NCBI GenBank assembly: GCA_030180135.1
Contig: CM058230.1
Span: forward strand, 104,585,503-104,649,502
Source: Orychophragmus violaceus
Lineage: Eukaryota > Streptophyta > Magnoliopsida > Brassicales > Brassicaceae
Length of the DNA: 64,000 bases
Direction: 5' to 3'
Under the pieces are notes generated by a model. It was not told where the DNA came from. It did not search any database and was given only the letters and a program-made list of their open reading frames with translations. Position numbers and translations under genes: made by a program. Positions 44,045-57,900 of this stretch are shown piece after piece (within the stretch, counting starts at the first letter, position 1; each line of letters opens with the position of its first letter).

Positions 44045-44049
44045 TCAGT
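44045..44049. repeat. Target site duplication TCAGT, right copy
   Basis: TCAGT directly follows the LTR and begins the resumed satellite TCAGTATGGCTGAGATG. It matches 18126-18130. Confidence 0.85.
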
Positions 44050-47000
44050 ATGGCTGAGATGTTCCTTCCCGTCAGTTCATTATGAGGTTTTGGCCTTAGG
44101 ATCCTTCCCCCGGTGGATAGAATCAATTTATCCTATCCAGTCATTGTTTTTTCCACCAATTTCTTCACCAGAACTCTTTGTTATCCATTTGAGAGGTTTG
44201 GGTCTTGATAGTTTCAAAAAAACTCGAGTCAATTTTTTCGGGTCATGGAACCTTGGTTCTCGATAGGCTATAACCTTCCCACGGTGTATAGACGGGTTTT
44301 TCGGGTCATTTGTTTTCCACCAATTTCTTCACCAGACCTCTTTTATATCCCATTTTAAGGGTTTTGGTCGTGATAATTTCAAATAAACTCGATCCAATTC
44401 TTCCCGGGTCATGGAAACTTGCATTTTAGCCTTAGAAGCCTTCCCGGCGGTGCATCTGGTCAGGATAATCCATCCCGTCATTCAGTATGGCCGAGATAGT
44501 CCTTCCCGTCAGTTCGTGTCCATCCCGTCAGTCATTCTGTCCGCTAGAATGCTAGTCTTTTTTTATTTTGGCCGAGGGATTCCACACCTTACGTCATTAG
44601 GGTGGTTTTTGGACTTAGGATCCTTCCCGGCGGTGCATCCGGTCAGGATAATCCATCCCGTCAGTCATTATGGCCGAGACAGTTTTTCCCGTCAGTTCGT
44701 TTCCATCCAGTCAGTGGTTCTGGCTGCGAGAACGCTAGTCCTTGGTAGTTTTGCCCCAGGGATTCCACACCTTACGTCCATTTGGGTGGTTTTTGGTCTT
44801 AGGATCCTTCCCGCCGGTGCATCCGGTCAGGATAATCCATCCCGTCAGTCAGTATGGCCGAGATAGTCCTTCCCGTCAGTCAGTATGGCCGAGATAGTCC
44901 TTCCCGTCAGTTCGTTTCCATCCCGTCAGTCATTCTGGCCGCGAGCATACTAGTCCTTTGTTGTTTTGGCTGAGGGATTCCACACCTTATGTCATTTAGG
45001 GTGGTTTTTGGCCTAAGGATCCTTCCCTGCGGTTCATCCGGTCATGATAATCCATCCTCTCAGTCTGTATGGCTGAGATGTTCCTTCCCGTCAGTCCATT
45101 AGGGGGTTTTTGGCCTTAGGATCCTTCTCCTGGTGGATAGGATCAGTTTATCATATCCCGTCATTGCTTTTTCCACCAATTTCTGCACCAGACCTCTTTG
45201 TTATCCATTTGAGAGGTTTGGGTCTTGATAGTTTCAAAAAAACTCGAGTCAATTTTTTTGGGTCATGGAACCTTGGTTCTCGATAGGCTATAACCTTCCC
45301 ACGGTGTATAGACGGGTTTTTCGGGTCATTTGTTTTCCTCCAATTTCTTCACCAGACCTCTTTTATATCCCATTTTAAGGGTTTTGGTCATGATAATTTC
45401 AAAAAAACTCGATCCAATTCTTCCTGGGTCATGGAAACTTGCATTTTGGCCTTAGAAGCCTTCCCGGCGGTGCATCTGGTCAAGATAGTCCATCACGTCA
45501 GTTAGTTTGGCCGAGATAGTCCTTCCCTTCAGTTCGTTTCCATCCCGTCAGTCATTCTGGCCGCGAGTATGCTAGTCCTTTGTTTTTTTGGTCGAGGGAT
45601 TCCACACCTTACGTCATTTAGGGTGGTTTTTTGGCCTTAGGATCCTTCCCGGCGGTTCATCCGGTCATGATAATCCATCCCGTCAATCAGTATGGCCGAG
45701 ATATTCCTTCCCGTCAGTCCATTAGGAGGTTTTGGCCTTAGGATCCTTCCCCCGGTGGATAGAATCAGTTTATCCTATCCCGTCATTGTTTTTTCCACCA
45801 ATTTCTTCACCAGACCTCTTTGTTATCCATTTGAGAGGTTTGGGTCTTGATAGTTTCAAAAAAACTCGAGTCAATTTTTTCGGGTCATGGAACCTTGGTT
45901 CTCGGTAGGCTATAACCTTCCCACGGTGTATAGACGGGTTTTTCGGGTCATTTGTTTTCCACCAATTTCTTCACCAGACCTCTTTTATATCCCATTTTAA
46001 GGGTTTTGGTCATGATAGTTTCAAAAAAACTCGATCCAATTCTTCCTGGGTCATGGAAACTTGCATTTTGGCCTTAGAATCCTTCTCGGCGGTGCAACTG
46101 GTCAGGATAATCCATCACGTCAGTCAGTATGGCCAAGATAGTCCTTCCCGTCATTTCGTTTCCATCCCGTCAGTCATTATGTCCGCTAGAATGCTAGTCT
46201 TTTTTTATTTTGGCCGAGGGATTCCACACCTTACGTCATTAGGGTGGTTTTTGGACTTAGGATCCTTCCCGGCGGTGCATCCGGTCAGGATAATCCATCC
46301 CGTCAGTTCGTTTCCATCCAGTCAGTGGTTCTGGCTGCGAGAACGCTAGTCCTTGGTAGTTTGCCCCAGGGATTCCACACCTTACGTCATTAGGGTGGTT
46401 TTTGGTCTTCGGATCCTTCCCGTCGGTTCATCCGGTCAGGATAATCCATCACGTCAGTCAGTATGGCCGAGATAGTCCTTCCCGTCATTGCGTTTCCATC
46501 CCGTCAGTCATTCTGTCCGCGAGAATGCTAGTCCTTTGTTTTTTGGCCAGGGATTCCACACCTTACGTCATTTAGGGTGGTTTTTTTGCCTTAGGATCCT
46601 TTCCGGCGGTTCATCCGGTCATGATAATCCATCCCGTCAGTCAGTATGGCTGAGATTTTCCTTCCCGTCAGTCCATTAGGAGGTTTTTGGCCTTAGGATC
46701 CTTCTCCTGGTGGATAGAATCAGTTTATCCTATCCCGTCATTATTTTTTCCACCAATTTCTTCACCAGACCTCTTTGTTATCCATTTGAGAGGTTTGGGT
46801 CTTGATAGTTTCAAAAAAACTCGAGTCAATTTTTTCGGGTCATGGAACCTTGGTTCTCGATAGGCTATAACCTTCCCACGGTGTATAGACGGGTTTTTCG
46901 GATCATTTGTTTTCCACCAATTTCTTCACCAGACCTCTTTTATATCCCATTTTAAGGGTTTTGGTCATGATAGTTTCAAAAAAACTCGATCCAATTCTTC

Positions 47001-49981
47001 CTGGGTCATGGAAACTTGCATTTTGGCCTTAGAATCCTTCTCGGCGGTGCATCTGGTCAGGATAATCCATCACGTCAGTCAGTATGGCCGAGATAGTCCT
47101 TCCCGTCATTTCGATTCCATCCCATCAGTCATTCTGTCCGCGAGAATGCTAGTCTTTTTTTATTTTGGCCGAGGGATTCCACACCTTACGTCATTAGGGT
47201 GGTTTTTGGTCTTCGGATCCTTCCCGTCGGTTCATCCGGTCAGGATAATCCATCACGTCAGTCAGTATGGCCGAGATAGTCCTTCCCGTCATTGTGTTTC
47301 CATCCCGTCAGTCATTCTGTCCGCGAGAATGCTAGTCCTTTGTTTTTTTGGCCGAGGGATTCCACACCTTACGTCATTTAGGGTGGTTTTTTGGCCTTAG
47401 GATCCTTCCCGGCGGTTCATCCGGTCATGATAATCCATCCCGTCAGTCAGTATGGCTGAGATGTTCCTTCCCGTCAGTCTATTAGGGGTTTTTTGGCCTT
47501 AGGATCCTTCTCCTGGTGGATAGAATCAATTTATCCTACCCGTCATTGTTTTTTCCACCAATTTCTTCACCAGACCTCTTTGTTATCCATTTGAGAGGTT
47601 TGGGTCTTGATAGTTTCAAAAAAACTCGAGTCAATTTTTTCGAGTCATGGAACCTTGGTTCTCGATAGGCTATAACCTTCCCACGGTGTATAGACGGGTT
47701 TTTCGGGTCATTTGTTTTCCACCAATTTCTTCACTAGACCTCTTTTATATCCCATTTTAAGGGTTTTGGTCGTGATAATTTCAAATAAACTCGATCCAAT
47801 TCTTCCCGGGTCATGGAAACTTGCATTTTGGCCTTAGAAGCCTTCCCGGCGGTGCATCTGGTCAGGATAATCCATCCCGTCAGTCAGTATGGCCGAGATA
47901 GTCCTTCCCGTCAGTTCGTGTCCATCCCGTCAGTCATTCTGTTCGCTAGAATGCTAGTCTTTTTTTATTTTGGCCGAGGGATTCCACACCTTACGTCATT
48001 AGGGTGGTTTTTGGACTTAGGATCCTTCCCGGCGGTGCATCCGGTCAGGATAATCCATCCCGTCAGTCATTATGGCCGAGACAGTTTTTCCCGTCAGTTC
48101 GTTTCCATCCAGTCAGTGGTTCTGGCTGGGAGAACGCTAGTCCTTGGTAGTTTTGCCCCAGGGATTCCACACCTTACGTCAATTTGGGTGGTTTTTGGTC
48201 TTATGATCCTTCCCGTCGGTGCATCCGGTCAGGATAATCCATCCCGTCAGTCAGTATGGCCGAGATAGTCCTTCCCGTCATTTTGTTTCTATCCCGTCAG
48301 TCAGTATGGCCGAGATAGTCCTTCCCGTCAGTTCGTTTCCATCCCGTCAGTCATTCTGGCCGCGAGCATGCTAGTCCTTTGTTGTTTTGGCTGAGGGATT
48401 CCACACCTTACGTCATTTAGGGTGGTTTTTGGACAAAGGATCCTTCCCGGCGGTTCATCCGGTCATGATAATCCATCCTCTCAGTCAGTATGGCTGAGAT
48501 GTTCCTTCCCGTCAGTCCATTAGGGGGTTTTTGGCCTTAGGATCCTTCTCCTGGTGGATAGGATCAGTTTATCCTATCCCGTCATTTCTTTTTCCACCAA
48601 TTTCTGCACCAGACCTCTTTGTTATCCATTTGAGAGGTTTGGGTCTTGATAGTTTCAAAAAAACTCGAGTCAATTTTTTCGGGTCATGGAACCTTGGTTC
48701 TCGATAGGCTATAACCTTCCCACGGTGTATAGACGGGTTTTTCGGGTCATTTGTTTTCCTCCAATTTCTTCACCAGACCTCTTTTATATCCCATTTTAAG
48801 GGTTTTGGTCATGATAGTTTCAAAAAAACTCGATCCAATTCTTCCTGGGTCATGGAAACTTGCATTTTGGCCTTAGAAGCCTTCCCGGCGGTGCATCTGG
48901 TTAAGATAGTCCATCACGTCAGTTAGTATGGCCGAGATAGTCCTTCCCGTCAGTTCGTTTCCATCCCGTCAGTCATTCTGGCCGCGAGTATGCTAGTCCT
49001 TTGTTTTTTTGGTCGAGGGATTCCACACCTTACGTCATTTAGGGTGGTTTTTTTGCCTTATGATCCTTCCCGGCGGTTCATCCGGTCATGATAATCCATC
49101 CCGTCAATCAGTATGGCCGAGATATTCCTTCCCGTCAGTCCATTAGGAGGTTTTGGCCTTAGGATCCTTCCCCCGGTGGATAGAATCAGTTTATCCTATC
49201 CCGTCATTGTTTTTTCCACCAATTTCTTCACCAGACCTCTTTGTTATCCATTTGAGAGGTTTGGGTCTTGATAGTTTCAAAAAAACTCGAGTCAATTTTT
49301 TCGGGTCATGGAACCTTGGTTCTCGGTAGGCTATAACCTTCCCACGGTGTATAGACGGGTTTTTCGGGTCATTTGTTTTCCACCAATTTCTTCACCAGGC
49401 CTCTTTTATATCCCATTTTAAGGGTTTTGGTCATGATAGTTTCAAAAAAACTCGATCCAATTCTTCCTGGGTCATGGAAACTTTCATTTTGGCCTTAGAA
49501 TCCTTCTCGGCGGTGCAACTGGTCAGGATAATCCATCACGTCAGTCAGTATGGCCGAGATAGTCCTTCCCGTCATTTCGTTTCCATCCCGTCAGTCATTC
49601 TGTCCGCGAGAATACTAGTCTTTTTGTTTTGGCCGAGGGATTCCACACCTTACGTCATTTTCGGTAGTTTTTGGACTTAGGATCCTTCCCGGCGGTGCAT
49701 CCGGTCAGGATAATCCATCCCGTCAGTCATTATGGCCGAGACAGTTTTTCCCGTCAGTGTGTTTCCATCCAGTTAGTGGTTCTGGCTGCGAGAACGCTAG
49801 TCCTTGGTAGTTTTGCCCCAGTGATTCCACACCTTACGTCCATTTGGGTGGTTTTTTGTCTTAGGATCCTTCCCGTCTGTGCATCCGGTCAGGATAATCC
49901 ATCCCGTCAGTCAGTATGGCCGAGATAGTCCTTCCTGTCAGTCCATTAGGGAGGTTTTGGCCTTAGGATCCTTCCCCCGGT

Positions 49982-50005
49982 GGATAGGATAAGTTTATCC
50001 TATCC
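49982..50005 (+). other. Satellite dyad, extended palindrome variant
   Basis: GGATAGGATAA-GT-TTATCCTATCC is an 11 bp inverted repeat with only 2 bp between the arms. The same variant is at 52386-52409 and 55414-55437; the copy at 61214 has a damaged right arm. Confidence 0.8.
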
Positions 50006-53000
50006 CGTCATTGCTTTTTCCACCAATTTCTGCACCAGACCTCTTTGTTATCCATTTGATAGGTTTGGGTCTGATAGTTTCAAAAAAACTCGAGTCAATT
50101 TTTTTCGGGTCATGGAACCTTGGTTCTCGGTAGGCTATAACCTTCCCACGGTGCATAGACGGGTTTTTCGGGTCATTTGTTTTCCACCAATTTCTTCACC
50201 AGACCTCTTTTATATCCCATTTTAAGGGTTTTGGTCGTGATAGTTGCAAAAAAACTCGATCCAATTCTTCCCGGGTCATGGAAACTTGCATTTTGGCCTT
50301 AGAATCATTCCCGTCATTTCGTTTCCATCCCGTCAGTCATTCTGTCCGCAAGAATGCTAGTCCTTTGTTGTTTTGGCCGAGGGATTCCACACCTTACGTC
50401 ATTTAGGGTGGGTTTTGGACTTAGGATCCTTCCCGGCGGTGCATCCGGTCAGGGTAATCCATCCCGTCAGTAATTATGGCTGAGATAGTTTTTCCCGTCA
50501 GTTCGTTTCCATCCAGTCAGTGGTTCTGGCTGCGAGAACGCTAGTCCTTGGTAGTTTTGCCCCGGGGATTCCACACCTTACGTCCATTTGGGTGGTTTTT
50601 GGTCTTAGGATCCTTCCCATCGGTGCATCCGGTCAAGATAATCCATCCCGTCAGTCAGTATGGCCGAGATAGTCCTTCCCGTCATTTTGTTTCCATCCCG
50701 TCAGTTAGTATGGCCGAGATAGTCCTTCCCGTCAGTTCGTTTCCATCACGTCAGTCATTCTGGCCGCGAGTATGCTAGTCCTTCGTTTTTTTGGTCGAGG
50801 GATTCCACACCTTACGTCATTTAGGGTGGTTTTTTGGCCTTAGGATCCTTCCCGGCGGTTCATCCGGTCATGATAATCCATCCCGTCAATCAGTATGGCC
50901 GAGATATTCCTTCCCGTCAGTCCATTAGGAGGTTTTGGCCTTAGGATCCTTCCCCAGTGGATAGAATCAGTTTATCCTATCCCGTCATTGTTTTTTCCAC
51001 CAATTTCTTCACCACACCTCTTTGTTATCCATTTGAGAGGTTTGGGTTTTGATAGTTTCAAAAAAACTCGAGTCAATTTTTTCGGGTCATGGAACCTTGG
51101 TTCTCGGTAGGCTATAACCTTCCCACGGTGTATAGACGGGTTTTTCGGGTCATTTGTTTTCCTCCAATTTCTTCACCAGACCTCTTTTATATCCCATTTT
51201 AAGGGTTTTGGTCATGATAGTTTCAAAAAAACTCGATCCAATTTTTCCTGGGTCATGGAAACTTGCATTTTGGCCTTAGAAGCCTTCCTGGCGGTGCATC
51301 TGGTCAAGATAGTCCATCACGTCAGTTAGTATGGCGGAGATAGTCCTTCTCGTCAGTTCGTTTCCATCCCGTCAGTCATTCTGGCCGCGAGTATGCTAGT
51401 CCTTTGTTTTTTTGGTCGAGGGATTCCACACCTTACGTCATTTAGGGTGGTTTTTTGGCCTTAGGATCCTTCCCGGCGGTTCATCCGGTCATGATAATCC
51501 ATCCCGTCAATCAGTATGGCCGAGATATTCCTTCCCGTCAGTCCATTAGGAGGTTTTGGCCTTAGGATCCTTCCCCCGGTGGATAGAATCAGTTTATCCT
51601 ATCCCGTCATTGTTTTTTCCACCAATTTCTTCACCAGACCTCTTTGTTATCCATTTGAGAGGTTTGGGTCTTGATAGTTTCAAAAAAACTCGAGTCAATT
51701 TTTTCGGGTCATGGAACCTTGGTTCTCGGTAGGCTATAACCTTCCCACGGTGTATAGACGGGTTTTTCGGGTCATTTGTTTTCCACCAATTTCTTCACTA
51801 GACCTCTTTTATATCCCATTTTAAGGGTTTTGGTCATGATAGTTTCAAAAAAACTCGATCCAATTCTTCCTGGGTCATGGAAACTTGCATTTTGGCCTTA
51901 GAATCCTTCTCGGCGGTGCAACTGGTCAGGATAATCCATCATGTCAGTCAGTATGGCCGAGATAGTCCTTCCCGTCATTTCGTTTCCATCCCGTCAGCCA
52001 TTCTGTCCGCGAGAATACTAGTCTTTTTTGTTTTGGCCGAGGGATTCCACACCTTACGTCATTTTGGGTAGTTTTTGGACTTAGGATCCTTCCCGGCGGT
52101 GCATCCGGTCAGGATAATCCATCCCGTCAGTCATTATGGCCGAGACAGTTTTTCCCGTCAGTTCGTCTCCATCCAGTTAGTGGTTCTAGCTGCGAGAACG
52201 CTAGTCCTTGGTAGTTTTGCCCTAGGGATTCCACACCTTACGTCCATTTGGGTGGTTTTTTGTCTTAGGATCCTTCCCGTCGGTGCATCCGGTCAGGATA
52301 ATCCATCCCGTCAGTCAGTATGGCCGAGATATTCCTTCCTGTCAGTCCATTAGGGTGGTTTTGGCCTTAGGATCCTTCCCCGGGTGGATAGGATAAGTTT
52401 ATCCTATCCCGTCATTTCTTTTTCCACCAATTTCTGCACCAGACCTCTTTGTTATCCATTTGATAGGTTTGGGTCTGATAGTTTCAAAAAAACTCGAGTC
52501 AATTTTTTTCGGGTCATGGAACCTTGGTTCTCGGTAGGCTATAACCTTCCCACGGTGCATAGACGGGTTTTTCGGGTCATTTGTTTTCCACCAATTTCTT
52601 CACCAGACCTCTTTTATATCCCATTTTAAGGGTTTTGGTCGTGATAGTTGCAAAAAAAACTCGATCCAATTCTTCCCGGGTCATGGAAACTTGCATTTTG
52701 GCCTTAGAATCATTCCCGTCATTTCGTTTCCATCCCGTCAGTCATTATGTCCGCAAGAATGCTAGTCCTTTGTTGTTTTGGCCGAGGGATTCCACACCTT
52801 ACGTCATTTAGGGTGGGTTTTGGACTTAGGATCCTTCCCGGCGGTGCATCCGGTCAGGGTAATCCATCCCGTCAGTCATTATGGCTGAGATAGTTTTTCC
52901 CGTCAGTTCGTTTCCATCCAGTCAGTGGTTCTGGCTGCGAGAACGCTAGTCCTTGGTAGTTTTGCCCCAGGGATTCCACACCTTACGTCCATTTGGGTGG

Positions 53001-54904
53001 TTTTTGGTCTTAGGATCCTTCCCGTCGGTCCATCCGGTCAAGATAATCCATCCCGTCAGTCAGTATGGCCGAGATAGTCCTTCCCGTCATTTTGTTTCCA
53101 TCCCGTCAGTTAGTATGGCCGAGATAGTCCTTCCCGTCAGTTCGTTTCCATCACGTTAGTCATTCTGGCCGCGAGTATGCTAGTCCTTCGTTTTTTTGGT
53201 CGAGGGATTCCACACCTTACGTCATTTAGGGTGGTTTTTTGGCCTTAGGATCCTTCCTGGCGGTTCATCCGGTCATGATAATCCATCCCGTCAATCAGTA
53301 TGGCCGAGATATTCCTTCCCGTCAGTCCATTAGGAGGTTTTGGCCTTAGGATCCTTCCCCCAGTGGATAGAATCAGTTTATCCTATCCCGTCATTGTTTT
53401 TTCCACCAATTTCTTCACCAGACCTCTTTGTTATCCATTTGAGAGGTTTGGGTTTTGATAGTTTCAAAAAAACTCGAGTCAATTTTTTCGGGTCATGGAA
53501 CCTTGGTTCTCGGTAGGCTATAACCTTCCCACGGTGTATAGACGGGTTTTTCGGGTCATTTGTTTTCCTCCAATTTCTTCACCAGACCTCTTTTATATCC
53601 CATTTTAAGGGTTTTGGTCATGATAGTTTCAAAAAAACTCGATCCAATTTTTCCTGGGTCATGGAAACTTGCATTTTGGCCTTAGAAGCCTTCCCGGCGG
53701 TGCATCTGGTCAAGATAGTCCATCACGTCAGTTAGTATGGCCGAGATAGTCCTTCTCGTCAGTTCGTTTCCATCCCGTCAGTCATTCTGGCCGCGAGTAT
53801 GCTAGTCCTTTGTTTTTTGGTCGAGGGATTCCACACCTTACGTCATTTAGGGTGGTTTTTTGGCCTTAGGATCCTTCCCGGCGGTTCATCCGGTCATGAT
53901 AATCCATCCCGTCAATCAGTATGGCCGAGATATTCCTTCCCGTCAGTCCATTAGGAGGTTTTGGCCTTAGGATCCTTCCCCCGGTGGATAGAATCAGTTT
54001 ATCCTATCCCGTCATTGTTTTTTCCACCAATTTCTTCACCAGACCTCTTTGTTATCCATTTGAGAGGTTTGGGTCTTGATAGTTTCAAAAAAACTCGAGT
54101 CAATTTTTTCGGGTCATGGAACCTTGGTTCTCGGTAGGCTATAACCTTCCCACGGTGTATAGACGGGTTTTTCGGGTCATTTGTTTTCCACCAATTTCTT
54201 CACCAGACCTCTTTTATATCCCATTTTAAGGGTTTTGGTCATGATAGTTTCAAAAAAACTCGATCCAATTCTTCCTGGGTCATGGAAACTTGCATTTTGG
54301 CCTTAGAAGCCATTCCGGCGGTGCATCTGGTCAAGATAGTCCATCACGTCAGTTAGTATGGCCGAGATAGTCCTTCCCGTCAGTTCGTTTCCATCCCGTC
54401 AGTCATTCTGGCCGCGAGTATGCTAGTCCTTTGTTTTTTTTGGTCGAGGGATTCCACACCTTACGTCATTTAGGGTGGTTTTTTGGCCTTAGGATCCTTC
54501 CCGGCGGTTCATCCGGTCATGATAATCCATCCCGTCAATTAGTATGGCCGAGATATTCCTTCCCGTCAGTCCATTAGGAGGTTTTGGCCTTAGGATCCTT
54601 CCCCCGGTGGATAGAATCAGTTTATCCTATCCCGTCATTGTTTTTTCCACCAATTTCTTCACCAGACCTCTTTGTTATCCATTTGAGAGGTTAGGGTCTT
54701 GATAGTTTCAAAAAAACTCGAGTCAATTTTTTCGGGTCATGGAACCTTGGTTCTCGGTAGGCTATAACCTTCCCACGGTGTATAGACGGGTTTTTCGGGT
54801 CATTTGTTTTCCACCAATTTCTTCACCAGACCTCTTTTATATCCCATTTTAAGGGTTTTGGTCATGATAGTTTCAAAAAAACTAGATCCAATTCTTCCTG
54901 GGTC

Positions 54905-57900
54905 ATGGAAACTTGCATTTTGGCCTTAGAATCCTTCTCGGCGGTGCAACTGGTCAGGATAATCCATCACGTCAGTCAGTATGGCCGAGATAGTCCTTCC
55001 CGTCATTTCGTTTCCATCCCGTCAGCCATTCTGTCCGCGAGAATACTAGTCTTTTTTGTTTTGGCCGAGGGATTCCACACCTTACGTCATTTTGGGTGGT
55101 TTTTGGACTTAGGATCCTTCCCGGCGGTGCATCCGGTCAGGATAATCCACCCTGTCAGTCATTATGGCCGAGACAGTTTTTCCCGTCAGTTCGTCTCCAT
55201 CCAGTTAGTGGTTCTAGCTGCGAGAACGCTAGTCCTTGGTAGTTTTGCCCTAGGGATTCCACACCTTACGTCCATTTGGGTGGTTTTTTGTCTTAGGATC
55301 CTTCCCGTCGGTGCATCCGGTCAGGATAATCCATCCCGTCAGTCAGTATGGCCGAGATATTCCTTCCTGTCAGTCCATTAGGGTGGTTTTGGCCTTAGGA
55401 TCCTTCCCCGGGTGGATAGGATAAGTTTATCCTATCCCGTCATTGCTTTTTCCACCAATTTCTGCACCAGACCTCTTTGTTATCCATTTGATAGGTTTGG
55501 GTCTGATAGTTTCAAAAAAACTCGAGTCAATTTTTTTCGGGTCATGGAACCTTGGTTCTCGGTAGGCTATAACCTTCCCACGGTGCATAGACGGGTTTTT
55601 CGGGTCATTTGTTTTCCACCAATTTCTTCACCAGACCTCTTTTATATCCCATTTTAAGGGTTTTGGTCGTGATAGTTTAGAAAAAACTCGATCGAATTCT
55701 TCCCCGGTCATGGAAACTTGCATTTTGGCCTTAGAATCCTTCCCATCATTTTGTTTCCATCCCGTCAGTCATTCTGTCCGCAAGAATGCTAGTCCTTTGT
55801 TGTTTTGGCCGAGGGATTCCACACCTTACGTCATTTAGGGTGGTTTTTTGGCCTTAGGATCCTTCCCGGCGGTTCATCCGGTCATGATAATCCATCCCGT
55901 CAGTCAGTATGGCTGAGATGTTCCTTCCCGTCAGTCCATTAGGGGGTTTTTGGCCTTAGGATCCTTCTCCTGGTGGATAGGATCAGTTTATCATATCCCG
56001 TCATTGCTTTTTCCACCAATTTCTGCACCAGACCTCTTTGTTATCCATTTGAGAGGTTTGGGTCTTGATAGTTTCAAAAAAACTTGAGTCAATTTTTTCG
56101 GGTCATGGAACCTTGGTTCTCGATAGGCTATAACCTTGCCACGGTGTATAGACGGGTTTTTCGGGTCATTTGTTTTCCTCCAATTTCTTCACCAGACCTC
56201 TTTTATATCCCATTTTAAGGGTTTTGGTCATGATAGTTTCAAAAAAAACTCGATCCAATTCTTCCTGGGTCATGGAAACTTGCATTTTGGCCTTAGAAGC
56301 CTTCCCGGCGGTGCATCTGATCAAGATAGTCCATCACGTCAGTTAGTATGGCCGTGATAGTCCTTCCCGTCAGTTCGTTTCCATCCCGTCAGTCATTCTG
56401 GCCGCGAGTATGCTAGTCCTTTATTTTTTTGGTCGAGGGATTCCACACCTTATGTCATTTAGGGTGGTTTTTTGGCCTTAGGATCCTTCCCGGCGGTTCA
56501 TCCGGTCATGATAATCCATCCCGTCAATCAGTATGGCCGAGATATTCCTTCCCGTCAGTCCATTAGGAGGTTTTGGCCTTAGGATCCTTCCCTCGGTGGA
56601 TAGAATCAGTTTATCCTATCCCGTCATTGTTTTTTCCACCAATTTCTTCACCAGACCTCTTTGTTATCCATTTGAGAGGTTTGGGTCTTGATAGTTTCAA
56701 AAAAACTCGAGTCAATTTTTTCGGGTCATGGAACCTTGGTTCTCGGTAGGCTACAACCTTCCCACGGTGTATAGACGGGTTTTTCGGGTCATTTGTTTTC
56801 CTCCAATTTCTTCACCAGACCTCTTTTATATCCCATTTTAAGGGTTTTGGTCATGATAGTTTCAAAAAAACTCGATCCAATTCTTCCTGGGTCATGGAAA
56901 CTTGCATTTTGGCCTTAGAAGCCATTCCGGCGGTGCATCTGGTCAAGATAGTCCATCACGTCAGTTAGTATGGCCGAGATAGTCCTTCCCGTCAGTTCGT
57001 TTCCATCCCGTCAGTCATTCTGGCCGCGAGTATGCTAGTCCTTTGTTTTTTTTGGTCGAGGGATTCCACACCTTACGTCATTTAGGGTGGTTTTTTGGCC
57101 TTAGGATCCTTCCCGGCGGTTCATCCGGTCATGATAATCCATCCCGTCAATTAGTATGGCCGAGATATTCCTTCCCGTCAGTCCATTAGGAGGTTTTGGC
57201 CTTAGGATCCTTCCCCCGGTGGATAGAATCAGTTTATCCTATCCCGTCATTGTTTTTTCCACCAATTTCTTCACCAGACCTCTTTGTTATCCATTTGAGA
57301 GGTTAGGGTCTTGATAGTTTCAAAAAAACTCGAGTCAATTTTTTCGGGTCATGGAACCTTGGTTCTCGGTAGGCTATAACCTTCCCACGGTGTATAGACG
57401 GGTTTTTCGGGTCATTTGTTTTCCACCAATTTCTTCACCAGACCTCTTTTATATCCCATTTTAAGGGTTTTGGTCATGATAGTTTCAAAAAAACTCGATC
57501 CAATTCTTCCTGGGTCATGGAAACTTGCATTTTGGCCTTAGAATCCTTCTCGGCGGTGCAACTGGTCAGGATAATCCATCACGTCAGTCTGTATGGCCGA
57601 GATAGTCCTTCCTGTCATTTCGTTTCCATCCCGTCAGTCATTCTATCCGCGAGAATACTAGTCTTTTTTGTTTTGGCCGAGGGATTCTACACCTTACGTC
57701 CATTTGGGTGGTTTTTGGTCTTAGGATCCTTCCCGTCGGTGCATCCGGTCAAGATAATCCATCCCGTCAGTCAGTATGGCCGAGATAGTCCTTCCCGTCA
57801 TTTAGTTTCCATCCCGTCAGTTAGTATGGCCGAGATAGTCGTTCCCGTCAGTTCGTTTCCATCACGTCAGTCATTCTGGCCGCGAGTATGCTAGTCCTTT

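Noticed and set aside
55688..55693. CGATCG in the satellite (also near 61488) as further members of the Athila palindrome family
   Set aside because: Single sites without the GCAW/WTGC flanks or a partner at 20-22 bp; they come from point changes in CTCGATCCAATTC.
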